In this document: positions 45,801-56,859 of the stretch, piece by piece
Numbering within the stretch: position 1 is the stretch's first letter
Layout of the letters: the number at the start of each line of letters is the position of its first letter
NCBI GenBank assembly: GCA_949152475.1
Contig: OX424563.1
Coordinates: 16,713,001-16,777,000 of the forward strand
DNA length: 64,000 nt
Source of the DNA: Terebella lapidaria
Taxonomy: Eukaryota; Annelida; Polychaeta; Terebellida; Terebellidae
Direction: 5' to 3'
Position numbers and translations under genes: made by a program
Notes under the pieces: model-generated
What the model was told of the DNA's origin: nothing
Database searches by the model: none
Seen by the model: the letters and a program-made list of their open reading frames with translations, nothing else

Positions 45801-48800
45801 CCTGTCTCCTGCCACCGTTTACTCTACGTGTACGATGTATTTTTGTGTATTTCATTCAGAAACCCCGCCATCTCTGGACGAAGAATATTATGATCCGCGA
45901 CATGAGTTGGTTATCTACAGCTGGCACTAGTGCTTTGTTGTATACTACAGGCTCGAGTATACGTCTCCTTTCAAGCAACGAAGAACATCTTCCACTTGAG
46001 ATGGATATCAGCAATATAGAGAACCCAGAGCTTCTCGCTAGTACCCAAGATGGAGAGTTGATTGTGGTGGCTGATCCTAAAAACCATAGTTGGACTGTGT
46101 TCAGAAGACAAACTGGCTTCGTGTACAGGCAAAAGGCCTCCTACTCCGTCAATGGTGAACCAAGGGCCATTCGTTGGACGCCAGACAATGATGTGATCAT
46201 GCTAGTGCTTCAGGTGGGTTCATGAATTTTTGTGCGAGTTTTCAATACTAGTATATTTATGCACGCTTGTGGTCTCGTGCATGCTCGCTTGGAAACCACT
46301 GTCGCGATATCCTGACTTTAGACGCATTAAGGCATTTCAACAGACTTGATGTATATTTGCAAGAAAAAGAAGCCTATTTTTAAGCCTGTTTATAGCAGCA
46401 TCTGGGATCCATGAGGTCCATAGGGATGCGACCTATCGAATTTGGATCTGAAGAAAATTAAGCTGAGTCTCCCTGCATATCTATCTCATATCTATCTCTA
46501 TCATTGTGTGTCATAGGGTGAAACAGACATTTTTCGGATTCATCACCCTAGACAAACATCTCTTTGGGGAATTAGGTTTGAACATTTTCCTTGGCTTAAT
46601 TTCTTTCATGCTGAGTCAGTCGTATTTTGTCGTAATTAGTCTAGGGTTTAATATATTCCCGGTTTTCCGGGAACCGGGAATAAAAACTGCTCAGAACCGG
46701 GTACCCGGGAATGGAACCGGGAATAAACTCGTAGCTTCAAAACAATAGCACACATGAATTGGTTCGTTAGTTATCACTCCAGACACTATGTGTCAACGAG
46801 TTTTCCTTATAAATCACCATGCAACCACGCTTACAGGAATTTATAAAGCAAGCAAATGTAAAAATGGGTGAAATCAGAATTTCAAAATCCTAATTTACGT
46901 TGGAGGTATGATGTAACAGGAGAGGGCTCACAAGTTCACAACCCTCCCCCGTCTTTGTTCATATTTAATATGGACACAAATATTGTGAAGGGACAAGTCG
47001 CTGGGTGGTCCCACTGTTACATTAAGTCTAGTTTTAGATTTAAAAAAAAATACCCAAGGTGTCTACCAAGGTTATTTTTACCTTATTTTGGCCATACATT
47101 GTAATGCTATACCACAGAGTGTTGTAGGAAATGCACAGGAACGAAAGATACCTCTGTTTTCTTCTGTTTATATGTAGTTTTTTCTTGGGGGAGGGGGCGA
47201 TATATTCCCGGTTCCTGGCCACCTTATTCCGGGGAAACGGGAACTCTGATATCTTGATAATTCCCGGGAATTCCATTCCCGGGATTAAACCCTAATTTAG
47301 TCGATATCTTAGAAATGGTGTGTCGTGAAGTGGGAGAGACAGAATCGAGGCCCTAGACGAAGATGTGTCTTGAGGGTACATAAACATGTCTCAAGGGTAT
47401 TATAAAGGTCTACATGTAGGTATTAGGGATCCCGATGCTTCACACCAAAATGCCTCCAGGCTTATAGGCATCGACACTAGTTTAGTTTCCCTTCAAATCC
47501 TCAGGATGTTTGGACGCGGTCTTTTAATCACTCGTTGAAGTGTTATAGCAGATGAATGTTAGGGGGCATCACTGCTCACTCGATTCAGGGGTGTATACGT
47601 TTTCATGGACACGTCCATTTGAAATTGAAATTAGCGTGAGATTTGAGTTTTTGAACGATAACTTCAGATTGCTATCAGCAGTAGTGACGTGTACGCGTAC
47701 TGCACTGTACGTTGGAGATTCATATTTTTTCAAGTCGGCTTGTGCATTCACATGTACATGAAGCTCTTGGAATCGGCTTGAGTACAGGTAGGGGACTAAA
47801 TATCGAACAGCACCAAATGTCGAACACAATTTTTAATTTTAGCAGTACTCAAAAAGCATCAAATTAAATGAAAATTTTATGAGTAAGATTTGATTATATC
47901 TCACATTTGTATGCTCATGTGCCATAAGTTGTGATTTACGCTCATTATTTTCTGAGCACTGACAACATTAAAAACTGTGTTCGACATTTGGTGCTGTTCG
48001 ACGTTTAGTCCTCTACCTGTATTCATTTCAGTGATTTCTGAATGATACAAGTAACCATTCAGACAAAGAATACCAATCATGCATGAAAATTCAAATGCTG
48101 TCAGGATACAAGAAAGCACCATATTTTTTTGGCCTCTGTCCATCGTTCCATCTTGACTCAGGGGCGAAAAGTTGCGATTCAAGACATCTGGAGTCTCTTT
48201 GATGCGTATGTAATCGACTCTGGCTCGCTTCAGTCGAACAAGTCATCGAGGGTATTTCGGATTGACATAGCATGATGCTCTAAACCGGAACGTTTCTAGG
48301 CTTTGTTATGCTTCGACGTATGCTGATATATCTCAGGAAATAATCAAATAATGAGTGATGTACACGGAGAACAAAACATTTGGTTTTGTGGAATCATATT
48401 ATGCCAGTATGTTTTATATTGTGCAACGGTAATTCTCCATGTTGCATGTTGGATGTAGTCATGTACATTTTAAACTGTCGTGCCTACTCGACGTGTTTTC
48501 TTTCTTTTCTGGTCTGTTTCGTTCTTTTTGCGCAATTTTCCTACCCAGACTACTGAGCTCATCTGTTGGATAACGACTTCAAATGGCGAATATCTCCACT
48601 GGTTGCCGAAGTGTATGACATTTTTGAAGAGCCACCGAACCCTCTTCTGAAAAAATCCTTCATTTTTCCCGTGCATTTACAAGTGTATGTCCCTACTATC
48701 GACGCTGTATCACTATCATACAGCGTACAATATTTTATGGTGCTAATGGAAATCATGTACATCACTAAATCTAGCCAGGGTTTCAGCAGGAGAAAGGATC

Positions 48801-49407
48801 TTTCATTGGTAAAGTGTTGGGTAAGCCACAGCAAGACCATTAGCTTTTCCTTTCCCATCCATAATTAGAATGTATTAGTAATTTTTATCAGTCACAGGCT
48901 CCGCAGTTGAACCAACTGCTCACGGTTGGCCACAGATGCGATCTGCAGAGGTACCGAGGCGCTGATGGCCACCTGATCTGGAAAGTGTGGGATGTCCGTT
49001 GTGTGTCTGACCATTTTTCTGTAACGCCAGACGATGGACGTGTTCTGCTCGCAAAAAGCTGCGCTGTTCTCGTATATAGTTCCAGTGGATCATACATCGA
49101 CGAACTAGAACAGCCTGGTTATATTGCAGATCGATGGAGAGCACCAAGCAGTAGTGCTGGACCAATTTCGGCAATGTGTGAAGTAGGATGCGACAAGTGG
49201 TTCACTGCGCACGTGGTAGCATATAGTAGTACATCGACGTACTGTTCAGTCCGCTTTTGGGGCAGTGATCACACATTGGAACCTGAACGTCCACTGGTCG
49301 ATACTGAAGCGAGAATCCTGGACCTGGCTCTGACTGAGGACAGATTTCTGGCCATACGTACGTCGTATAGTATTCACGTCTACAACGTAGAGGGAGTTCT
49401 GTGGTGA
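41540..49407 (+). CDS. cGAS-like nucleotidyltransferase / Schlafen-type helicase / beta-propeller fusion protein (isoform with last exon A)
   Basis: Model: 41540-42889, 43004-45703, 45860-46213, then 48898-49407; all junctions phase 0, about 1,637 residues. The ATG at 41540 follows an in-frame TGA (41522-41524) and has G at -3 and +4. Domains: Mab-21/cGAS-like nucleotidyltransferase (about 85-330; GS at 91-92, E104-x-D106, D207); helical segment to 450; Schlafen/AlbA-like segment (about 471-525, ending NALGNTFGGIIHVYD); acidic D/E linker (655-745); SF1 NTPase (Walker A GPPGCGKT 1017-1024, Walker B LIIDDGH 1084-1090, HRN 1152-1154, VDTLDNFMGFD 1268-1278, FVASRG 1318-1323); propeller-like repeats (about 1360 to end). 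cGAS-like enzymes make second-messenger nucleotides upon sensing nucleic acid; Schlafens restrict viruses and cleave tRNA. The joint function here is inference. No signal peptide or membrane segment is apparent. Confidence 0.85.
43004..45703 (+). CDS. Exon 2: Schlafen/AlbA-like segment, acidic linker and SF1 helicase-like NTPase
   Basis: Acceptor CATATTTCAG ends at 43003; exactly 900 codons to donor GTAAGT at 45704. The start resembles the Schlafen core (AEESFRVAAKF, then LLKLINALGNTFGGIIHVYD). In Schlafens the motif is usually V-E-F-K with a catalytic glutamate; here it is V-A-A-K, so nuclease activity may be lost. About 90 Asp/Glu-rich residues follow. The NTPase has LTAQQ (Q-motif-like), GPPGCGKT, LIIDDGHQ, FIDSKYQ, HRNS, VDTLDNFMGFD and SRG, the order of Schlafen-type SF1 proteins. 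Walker B has DDGH where helicases usually have DExQ, so ATP hydrolysis should be tested rather than assumed. Confidence 0.85.
45704..45859 (+). other. In-frame 156-bp intron (or retained segment)
   Basis: Donor GTAAGTAC and acceptor TTTCATTCAG bound 156 bp with no stop codon. Because 156 is a multiple of three the frame stays open through it, so a simple ORF reading hides it. The internal residues are low in homology and interrupt the join between helicase and propeller, favouring removal. Retention would add 52 residues. Confidence 0.75.
45860..46213 (+). CDS. Exon 3: first beta-propeller-like blades
   Basis: 118 codons, phase 0 at both ends; donor GTGGGT at 46214. Repeats of the type SALLYTTGSSIRLLS, ELIVVADPKNHSWTVF and EPRAIRWTPDNDVIMLV alternate short hydrophobic strands with turns, as in WD40/NHL-like propellers. 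It has no stop and must be completed by a downstream exon; each of 48898, 50761, 56215 and 61280 fits in phase. Confidence 0.8.
46430..47505 (+). mobile_element. Helitron-like copy IV, diverged
   Basis: Diverged pieces of the 147-bp unit (GACAAACATCTCTTTGGGG; GTCGATATCTTAGAAATGGT) end in AAAATGCCTCCAGGCTTATA then GGCATCGACACTAG, a decayed version of the hairpin-plus-CTAG end. It is interrupted by a hAT-type MITE. Confidence 0.55.
46642..47294. mobile_element. hAT-type MITE
   Basis: The ends are inverse: TAGGGTTTAATATATTCCCG and, read backwards from the right, TAGGGTTTAATCCCGGGAAT. Flanks AATTAGTC (46634-46641) and ATTTAGTC (47295-47302) match at 7 of 8 positions, an aged 8-bp target duplication typical of hAT elements. 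Length 653 bp, no transposase. Confidence 0.75.
47783..48021. mobile_element. Tc1/mariner-type MITE
   Basis: About 240 bp with inverted ends of about 45 bp (TACAGGTAGGGGACTAAAT; GAACAGCACCAAATGTCGAA) flanked by TA. TA duplication and short size fit a mariner-derived MITE. Confidence 0.7.
48898..49407 (+). CDS. Alternative last exon A: propeller C-terminus
   Basis: Acceptor TCAGTCACAG ends at 48897; 169 codons and stop TGA (49405-49407). It contains YRGADGHLIWKVWDVR, FSVTPDDGRVLLAK, VLVYSSSGSYIDEL, VDTEARILDLALTEDRFLAI and ends HVYNVEGVLW. It has an 11-residue longer start than the other versions. Subfamily 1, with exon C. Being nearest the donor, it is the default partner of exon 3. Confidence 0.82.
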   Translation, partial: APQLNQLLTVGHRCDLQRYRGADGHLIWKVWDVRCVSDHFSVTPDDGRVLLAKSCAVLVYSSSGSYIDELEQPGYIADRWRAPSSSAGPISAMCEVGCDKWFTAHVVAYSSTSTYCSVRFWGSDHTLEPERPLVDTEARILDLALTEDRFLAIRTSYSIHVYNVEGVLW

Positions 49408-50760
49408 TCTGCTCAACTCATCAACTGATAATATGACTTTCACAAATCACGTTTCAATTGAATTAGGCCCAACATATATGTAGCACTTCCTAGGATTGTG
49501 TCATGGCCACTTGATTACTACTTTTACAGCTTACATCGTCTTGAACACGTCAACATTTGCGCCTTCACAAGATTCCAGCTTGTGTTGAGTGACTGAACAC
49601 TGGAGGCAAAGGAATTTCGCCATAGAGTCATGTTATGCACAAATGTTACTCAATTTACAGTGGCAATTATTTTTGTTCAGCAATTATAATATATTTATAC
49701 CTGAACATATCACTGATGAACTGCTTCCTGTGCCATACAAGGGAGATAGACATTCATCTGATAACAAACTACAACCGACACAGCTTCCATGATTGTGCTT
49801 GATTATCTGACTATTTAATTTGTGTTAAAGTGATATGGTCACATGTCTGCTTGTGTAGATGTTCATGTCAATATGTACTTGTATATTCTCAGCTGTACAG
49901 GGGAGTAGCAAAGTAATATATTGGAAGATGCATGTTTATATTGCTTTTTCATAACAAAAACCTGATGTTTCAAAATACCCAACAGCTTTTTAATCGTGTA
50001 CATAGTAGCCAGACAACAAGCTTTCTCGTGAATAGAATAGATAATAGAAAAGAATTTTTCGCACTGCCTCAAGTGTATATACATACAAACATAATACTAA
50101 CGATACAGAGCAGTCACGAGATGATGGGCTTGAGTCACTAAATGTAATGTAGAGGCATATATTTTATAAGCTAATCCACGACCCAACTGCATTGGTAACT
50201 GTGTAAGTAAAGATTTATTCAATACCATATTCAGTGGGAATACACGAAAAAACATGAAATGGTACATACATGATACATTTCATACCAGTATGTATAATTA
50301 TTATCCAGTGAAGCATTTTAGTGGTTATGACACTTCGATACACTTAAACTTCTCGCCATATTTAGTATGCATGAATATTGCGCTGTTAGATAGCGCTGTT
50401 TGACAAACGTGTCCTCTGCGTAGACAGTTCTAGAGCGAGATACAATTTGAGTCGGCAGATGGTTGCCGCATGTACTGAGAACTGGCCAGATTGCTCACGG
50501 AGCCGGAAACCATCTATATTATGTATGTATTCTCATGCCCACCTGTGGAAAACAGGCAATGAGCAGTTGCTCATTAAAAACATTCAGTACAACTGAGTGT
50601 GCCAATATGTATAACATCGAGGGATTCCTGGCTAGAATGTATTCACCACGTTATGACCGAATAAATTACAATATGCAACGCAATATTTCAACTGTATTGT
50701 GTTGAATGTTGGACGTTATATAAGCAAAGCTTTTTATACTATTTGGTATCATTATTACAG

Positions 50761-51225
50761 GATGGACAGGAGAAGCGACTGCGGAGATATAGAGTCACTG
50801 ACGGCCACCTGTTGTGGGAGCATACTTTCCACTTCCTTGTTGATGTCTGGTTGGCTGTAGCTCCTGAAGATGGACACATTTTGCTCGGTTACAGCTTCAT
50901 GATCTACATCTATAGTGCAAGTGGGAAGCAGATTCGAATAACAACCTTGTCCAGACTTTTCTCTTTATCATATCCCGATGACAGCACTCCTATCTCTGTA
51001 AATCCCATGAGCAACGACACGTGGGTAACTGCTAACGAGTTCTTCGGGAACAAAATTTGGAAATGGGATCCCGGGAATGCGAGCTTGCTGATTGATACAG
51101 GAGAGGAGGTGGTCCGGGACACAGCACTGTCTAGGGACAGACTTCTCGCGGTACACACACTCGGTCACCATCCCCGCAGTGTCCACAAACTCAGTGTGTA
51201 TGATGTCGAAGGGGCCCTGCAGTAA
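50761..51225 (+). CDS. Alternative last exon B: propeller C-terminus
   Basis: Acceptor ATTATTACAG ends at 50760; 154 codons and stop TAA (51223-51225). It contains RRYRVTDGHLLWEHTFHF, LAVAPEDGHILLGYS, IYIYSASGKQIRI, LLIDTGEEVVRDTALSRDRL and ends LSVYDVEGALQ. Subfamily 2, with exon E and the decayed copy at 57.2 kb. There is no donor-like end: it can only be terminal. A possible ATTAAA signal lies at about 51317. Confidence 0.8.
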   Translation, partial: DGQEKRLRRYRVTDGHLLWEHTFHFLVDVWLAVAPEDGHILLGYSFMIYIYSASGKQIRITTLSRLFSLSYPDDSTPISVNPMSNDTWVTANEFFGNKIWKWDPGNASLLIDTGEEVVRDTALSRDRLLAVHTLGHHPRSVHKLSVYDVEGALQ

Positions 51226-51970
51226 CATTCGCTCCCCTCACATTGAAAAGGTTTTATGATGTTATACAAGGACTACTGACCAATAACCTATCGTGAAATC
51301 ATGTTTCCTTTTGTATAATTAAATGCATGAATAGAACTTGAGCCTGAACTTCACCCAGATGGCCTTGGCTGCATGGTGAACTCCAAGATCATACTTGCAG
51401 TTAAAACTGAAATTGTCCGGTGACCTATCTTAGTCCTTGGGCTAATGTTAATATGTTACAGACCATGGTTCAATAACCTATTGGCATAGCGTCCGTCCGT
51501 CCGTCGTCCCTCTTTTCGTCTGTCCACATATTTGAATGGGTTGTGGATTTTTTTCTTGAAATTTTTGCACAAAAATACCTGAAATTATTTTAAAAAGACG
51601 TTTTTATTTGAACTGGCAGTCGTTTCAGACAGCAAATGTCCCATTTTCGGGTCGTTTTCTCAAAATCCATTCATACAATTTTTTTCCCAACTCGTGCACT
51701 GGGATCCGCATATGTGCCTAGGTCTGTGAAGTTATGAGTTTCGTTTCCCTTGATTCGCCTGCCGATATATTTTCCGACAGATTGACAAAAAATCAGTCCA
51801 AACTAAGAAAACATACGTTATTTTCAGCTGAAGAGAATGGAGAGAGTGAAATGGACTCATGATCTGTCTCGTTGCTCTAGACGAATATATATGACATCCT
51901 GCTGAATCTCGTATTGGACGTCGAAAGCAAGAAAGCATGAGATCTAGTTTTTGACTAGAATACATTTGCT
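51226..51970 (+). other. 3' flank of exon B
   Basis: The first ~100 bp (CGTGAAATCATGTTTCCTTT; TATAATTAAATGCATGAATA) match the flank of the decayed exon at 57.4 kb, so the duplication covered non-coding flank too. No gene is seen in the rest. Confidence 0.6.
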
Positions 51971-51972
51971 CC

Positions 51973-54900
51973 TTCATTAAGGCATTTCGGCAGAAATGCC
52001 TTTATGGTTTTAGCAGAATTTTTTTTTTTTTTCTTCTTCTTCTTCTTCTTCCGCCACTTTTGGTTTCCGGACGATAACTTTAGTTTTCCTTGACGGATCC
52101 TCGTCAAATTTTCACCACAAGTAAGAAATGATATGTGGAAGAACCCTATTCTTTTTGAGCCGGATCCGAGGTCCGTGAGGATGAAATCAAGACTAATTTT
52201 GAGACTTGGTTTCCGGACGATAACTGCAAAAATATTGACGCAATAGTTGCAGAACTCTGCATGGAGGTTCATATGCCACCAGGGAAGAACCCTATTGATT
52301 TTGGGATCGATCCGTCAAACGACCTTTGACCTAGAGGTCGAAATAATTTTTTGCTGATTCATCCTTGAGGCTTCCTGCATATCTCAGAAACCGTGCATCG
52401 TAGAGCGAAACGGACGTTATTTTCGGACTCGTCGCCCTAGACAAACATCTCTAGGGTGTATTATTGTATCCCCCGAACAAAGTTCGGCGGATACTATGGA
52501 TTTACGATCGTCGCGCCGCCGCCGCCGCCGCCGCCGCGTCCGCAGACACTTTCTTGTGAACGCGCTACAGCTTGCAAATCTGAACCGATTTTGATAATAT
52601 TTTACATGCCTTATGTATTATGTTTTGTCTTATGGTGAGATCACGACACCTATCGATTTTGGTTGCCATAGCAACCAAAATAGCCGATTGGCGTAACATT
52701 TTGTGCTCAAATTAGCCTGTTTAGCACACATGGGTTGTGAACGCTCTACGGGTGGGAGTTTTCGATGAATGATGATGAAATTGCACAGGCTCAATGAGAA
52801 AGACCCTCACACGAAACCTATTGTTTTTCAGAATGATCGAATAAATATTAATAAGTTTGAGAGGTTAACTTATTACGACAATTAACATACCTACTTTGAC
52901 GTGTGATCACTCCAATAACCTGTACTATGAAAGCAAATTGCACTGGATTCTTGTTCAGAATACAGAACTGATGTTTTTGGTGAAAACAAAACATTATTAC
53001 TGAATAAGTTAACATTGGTTTTACTAGTTAAGTCTATTATTGACCACAATAAAAATAGTTAAGACAAGAAACATTTATTATTGAGCTCAACAAGGTAAAC
53101 GTTTTGTCCAGTAGAGATTTCACAGGTGTTACCGAATAAGTTAACATTATTTTTACTAGTTAAGTCTATTATTGACCTCAAGAAAAATAGTTAAGACAAG
53201 AAACATTTATTATTGGGCTCAACGAGGTAAAGCTTTTGTGCAGTAAAGATTTCATGGCTGTAACCGAATAAGTTAACATCATTTTTACTAGTTAAGTCTA
53301 TTATTGACCTCAAGAAAAATAGTTGAAACAAGAAACATTTATTATTGAGCTCAACAATTTAAAAGTTTTGTCCAGTAGAGATTTCATGGGTGTGACCGGA
53401 TAAGATTATTTTTACCAGTAAAGTCAATTTTTACTTCGAATTTCAGCTTGAAACCCAATCTGGCACATAATATGAGTTGAAATATAACTTATGGTGAAAA
53501 GTTCGATCTGGCTCCAATTTAGTCATCTTGAAATGCAGTTTTTGTCAACTTTGAATTTCAACTTGGAACCAAGTTTGTCAAATATTCTGAGTTGAAATAT
53601 AACTTTAGGTGAAAACTTTATCTGGCTGTAATTTTGTTATTTTATCGAACATGTCGAAATGGAAATTCGTGTGCAGTGATTTCAGTGGTGATCGTGATTT
53701 CGACCTTCAATAAGCTTGAAAGGTTTCACACTCACAATGTACATCAGTAATATATTTGGGGCAACAGTGATGATAGGGCTACGGGGAATACACCCAAGCG
53801 GTCGTAGGCGACCGAAAGCGAAGTTTTTTTTGATCCGGCTCCGAGGTCCGTGAGGTCCTTGAGGATGAAATCGAGGCTGATCTTGAAACTTGGTTTCCGG
53901 ACGATAACTCGAAAAATATTCGGGCAATAGTTGCAGAATTTTGCACGGAGGTTTATATATCAACAGGGAAGAACCCTATTGATTTTGGGATCGATACGTC
54001 AAACGACCTTTGACCTAGAGGTCGAAATAATTTTTTGCTGATTCATCCTTGAGGCTTCCTGCATATCTCGGAAACCGTGCATCGTAGAGCGAAACGGACG
54101 TCATTTTCGGACTCGTCTCCCTAGACAAACATGTCTAAGGGGTATCATTGATGAACTTTGACCTTGACCCGAAATTTTTTTGCCGAGTCGGTATTTTTCG
54201 TTTTCGTTGATATCTCGGAAACGGTGCTTTGTTGAGCGAAACGGACGTTATTTTCGGAATCGTCGCCCTAGACAAACATGTCTAAGGGGTATTATGGATG
54301 AAGATTGACCTTGACCCGAATTTTTTTTGCCGAGTCGGCATTTTTCGTGTTCGTCGATATCTCGGAAACGGTGCGTCGTAGAGTGAAACGGACGTTGCGT
54401 CGTAGAGTGAAACGGACGTTATTTTCGGACCCGTTGCCTTAGACAAACATGGGGTATTATTGATGAACTTTGACCTTGACCTGAAATTTTTTTGCCGAGT
54501 CGGCATTTTTCGTTTTTGTCGATATCTCGGAAACGGTGCTTCGTAGAGCGAAACGGACATTATTTTCCGACTCGTCACCCTAGACAAATATGTCTTAAGG
54601 GTATTATGGATGAACTTTGACCTTGACCCGGAATTTTTTTGCCGAGTCGGCATTTTTCGTTTTCGTCGATATCTCGGAAACGGTGTGTCGTAGAGCGAAA
54701 CGGACGTTATTTTCGGACTCGTCGCCCTAGACAAACATGTCTAAGGGGTATTATTGATGAACTTTGATGAATATTATTGATGAACTACGATTGCCGAGTC
54801 GGCATTTTTCGTTTTCGTCGATATCTCGGAAACGGTGCGTCGTAGAGCGAAACGGACGTTATTTTCGGACTCGTCGCCCTAGACAAACATGTCTGAGGGG

Positions 54901-56205
54901 TATTATTGATGAACTTTGACCTTGACCTGAAATTTTTTTGCCAAGTCAGCATTTTTCGTTTTCGTCGATATCTCGGAAACGGTGCTTCGTAGAGCGAAAC
55001 GGACGTTATTTTCGGACTCGTCGCCCTAGACAAATATGTCTTAAGGGTATTATGGATGAACTTTGACCTTGACCCGAAATTTTTTTGCCGAGTCGGCATT
55101 TTTCGTTTTCGTCGATATCTCGGGAACGGTGTGTCGTAGAGCGAAACAGACGTTATTTTCGGACTCGTCGCCCTAGACAAATATGTCTTAAGGGTATTAT
55201 GGATGAACTTTGACCTTGACCCGAAATTTTTTTGCCGAGTCAGCATTTTTCGTTTTCGTCGATATCTCGGAAACGGTGCTTCGTAGAGCGAAATGGGCGT
55301 TATTTTCGGACTCGTCGCCCTAGACAAACATGTCTAAGGGGTATTATGGATGAACTTTGACCTTGACCTGAAATTTTTTTGCCGAGTCGGCATTTCTCGT
55401 TTTCGTCAATATCTCGGGAATGATGTGTTGTAGAGCGAAACGGACGTTATTTTCGGACTCGTCGCCCTAGACAAACATGTCTAAGGGGTACTATGGATGA
55501 ACTTTGACCTTGACCCGAAATTTTTTTGCCGAGTCGGCATTTCTCGTCTTCGTCGATATCTCGGAAACGATGCTTCGTAGAGCGAAACGGACGTTATTTT
55601 CGGACTCGTCGCCCTAGACAAACATGTCTAATTGGTATTATGGATGAACTTTGACCTTGACCCGAAATGTTTTTGCCGAGTCGGCATTTTTCGTTTTCGT
55701 CGATATCTCGGAAACGGTGCGTCGTAGAGCGAAACGGATGTTATTTTCGGACTCGTCGCCCCAGACAAAGATGTCTTATAAGTAATATGGATGAACTTTG
55801 ACCTTGACTCAAACTTTTTTTGCCGAGTCGGCATTTTTCGTTTTCGTCGATATCTCGGAAACGGTGCGTCGTAGAGCGAAACAAACGTTATTTTCGGACT
55901 CGTCGCTCTAGACAACATTTATCTTATATGTATTATGGATGAACTTTGACCTTGACTAAAAAATTTATTGCCGAGTTGGCATTTTTCGTTTTCGTCGATA
56001 TCTCGGAAAAGGTGAGTCGTAGAGCGAAACGGACTTTTTTTTCGGACTCGTCGCCCTAGACAAACATGTCTAAGGGGTATTATTTTAACGGTAATTTTTT
56101 TTTGTGGAGTCGACATTTTTCATTTTCGTCGATATCTAGTATATATTATAAATTAATCATCACACCGAAATGCCTCCAAGGCATCTTTAGGCCTTGACGT
56201 CTAGT
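51973..56205 (+). mobile_element. Helitron-like copy V, both ends present, 147-bp array
   Basis: The 5' palindrome AAGGCATTTCGGCAGAAATG (51979-51998) precedes a (TTC)n tract and leader. A second leader copy starts at about 53830 after an inserted repeat. About a dozen units of 147 bp run from 54.1 to 56.1 kb. The 3' end is AAATGCCTCCAAGGCATCTT (hairpin, 56168-56187), then GCCTTGACGTCTAG with CTAG at 56201-56204. Palindrome at each end, internal minisatellite and hairpin-CTAG terminus fit non-autonomous Helitron/Helentron elements. No Rep/helicase gene. Confidence 0.75.
52466..53825. mobile_element. Repeat inserted within copy V
   Basis: It begins TGTATCCCCCGAACAAAGTT with a hairpin and a (GCC)n tract (about 52514-52536). 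It carries three tandem units of about 130 bp (ATAAGTTAACATTATTTTTA; CTATTATTGACCTCAAG; about 53005-53400) and ends near GGGGAATACACCCAAGCGGT. No coding domain. Element class unknown. Confidence 0.5.
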
Positions 56206-56214
56206 TATCAACAG

Positions 56215-56691
56215 CCTCTCAGACGAAACGGGCTCAGGAAGTACAGCGGCAATGACGGCCGTCTGATATGGGATGTTATGGATGTCGGCTCTGTCTCTCA
56301 CTGCCTTTGTGTGACTTCTGACGACGGTCAAGTTCTGCTGCCTGAGGGTCGAGTTGTCCACATCTACAATACCAACGGTAAACACGTTCGTGACGATGGT
56401 AGCGAATACACATTCACGTGTTCCCTTGGGCTGGTCACGGCATTATGTGCAGACAGGAATGATGAATGGTTCTATGCACGTGATAGACCTCGCAGCCTGG
56501 AGCAGTTTGGCTCGTATATCTATTTCTGGACGAAAAGGGAAACTACTGATTACGAGACCGAACAATTCGAACCTTCGCTGATAGACACAGATCAAAGAGT
56601 CTTGGACCTGGCCCTATTCGCTGATCGACTCCTCGCCATACGTACAGCCCAGTGTATCCATGTGTACAACGTAGAGGGGATGTTTGCTTAG
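56215..56691 (+). CDS. Alternative last exon C: propeller C-terminus
   Basis: 158 codons, stop TAG (56689-56691). The start at 56215 (acceptor TTATCAACAG) gives exactly the same distance to the conserved (R/K)Y as exon B. An upstream in-frame acceptor (CATCTTTAG, 56190) would add eight residues from the transposon. It contains RKYSGNDGRLIWDVMDVG, CVTSDDGQVLLPEGRVVHIY, LIDTDQRVLDLALFADRLLA and ends HVYNVEGMFA. Subfamily 1, with exon A. A polyadenylation signal AATAAA lies at 56854-56859. Confidence 0.8.
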   Translation, partial: PLRRNGLRKYSGNDGRLIWDVMDVGSVSHCLCVTSDDGQVLLPEGRVVHIYNTNGKHVRDDGSEYTFTCSLGLVTALCADRNDEWFYARDRPRSLEQFGSYIYFWTKRETTDYETEQFEPSLIDTDQRVLDLALFADRLLAIRTAQCIHVYNVEGMFA

Positions 56692-56853
56692 TCTCTCTGA
56701 GAGACTGTGAAGAAATGTTGGCCAGCATAACCTCAAAGAAAAAGAGGCGGAACTCTATAAGTGTTCCTATGCGATAAGCAAGAACATTTTATTGTGTTAT
56801 CCATGTAATCTGAATATATTCATCATTTTTGTATGTTTACATTGATTTTACTA

Positions 56854-56859
56854 AATAAA
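56854..56859 (+). terminator. Polyadenylation signal after exon C
   Basis: AATAAA 163 bp after the stop codon of exon C, consistent with exon C being used as a true 3'-terminal exon. Confidence 0.5.

Larger units (their letters stand above)
46214..48897 (+). other. Intron before the last-exon array
   Basis: It carries a diverged Helitron-like copy (about 46430-47505), a hAT-type MITE (46642-47294) and a mariner-type MITE (47783-48021). An open frame at 48566-48868 has no recognisable domain. Confidence 0.6.

Noticed and set aside
48566..48868. Possible extra coding exon before last exon A
   Set aside because: The 100-codon frame has no matching phase-0 acceptor-donor pair that I can support and no propeller motifs; it lies in the intron.
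54282..55918. Minus-strand open frames with a 49-residue repeat
   Set aside because: They arise because the 147-bp satellite unit is a multiple of three and lacks stops in one frame. There is no start context, splice structure or domain, and the same frame is broken in other copies.
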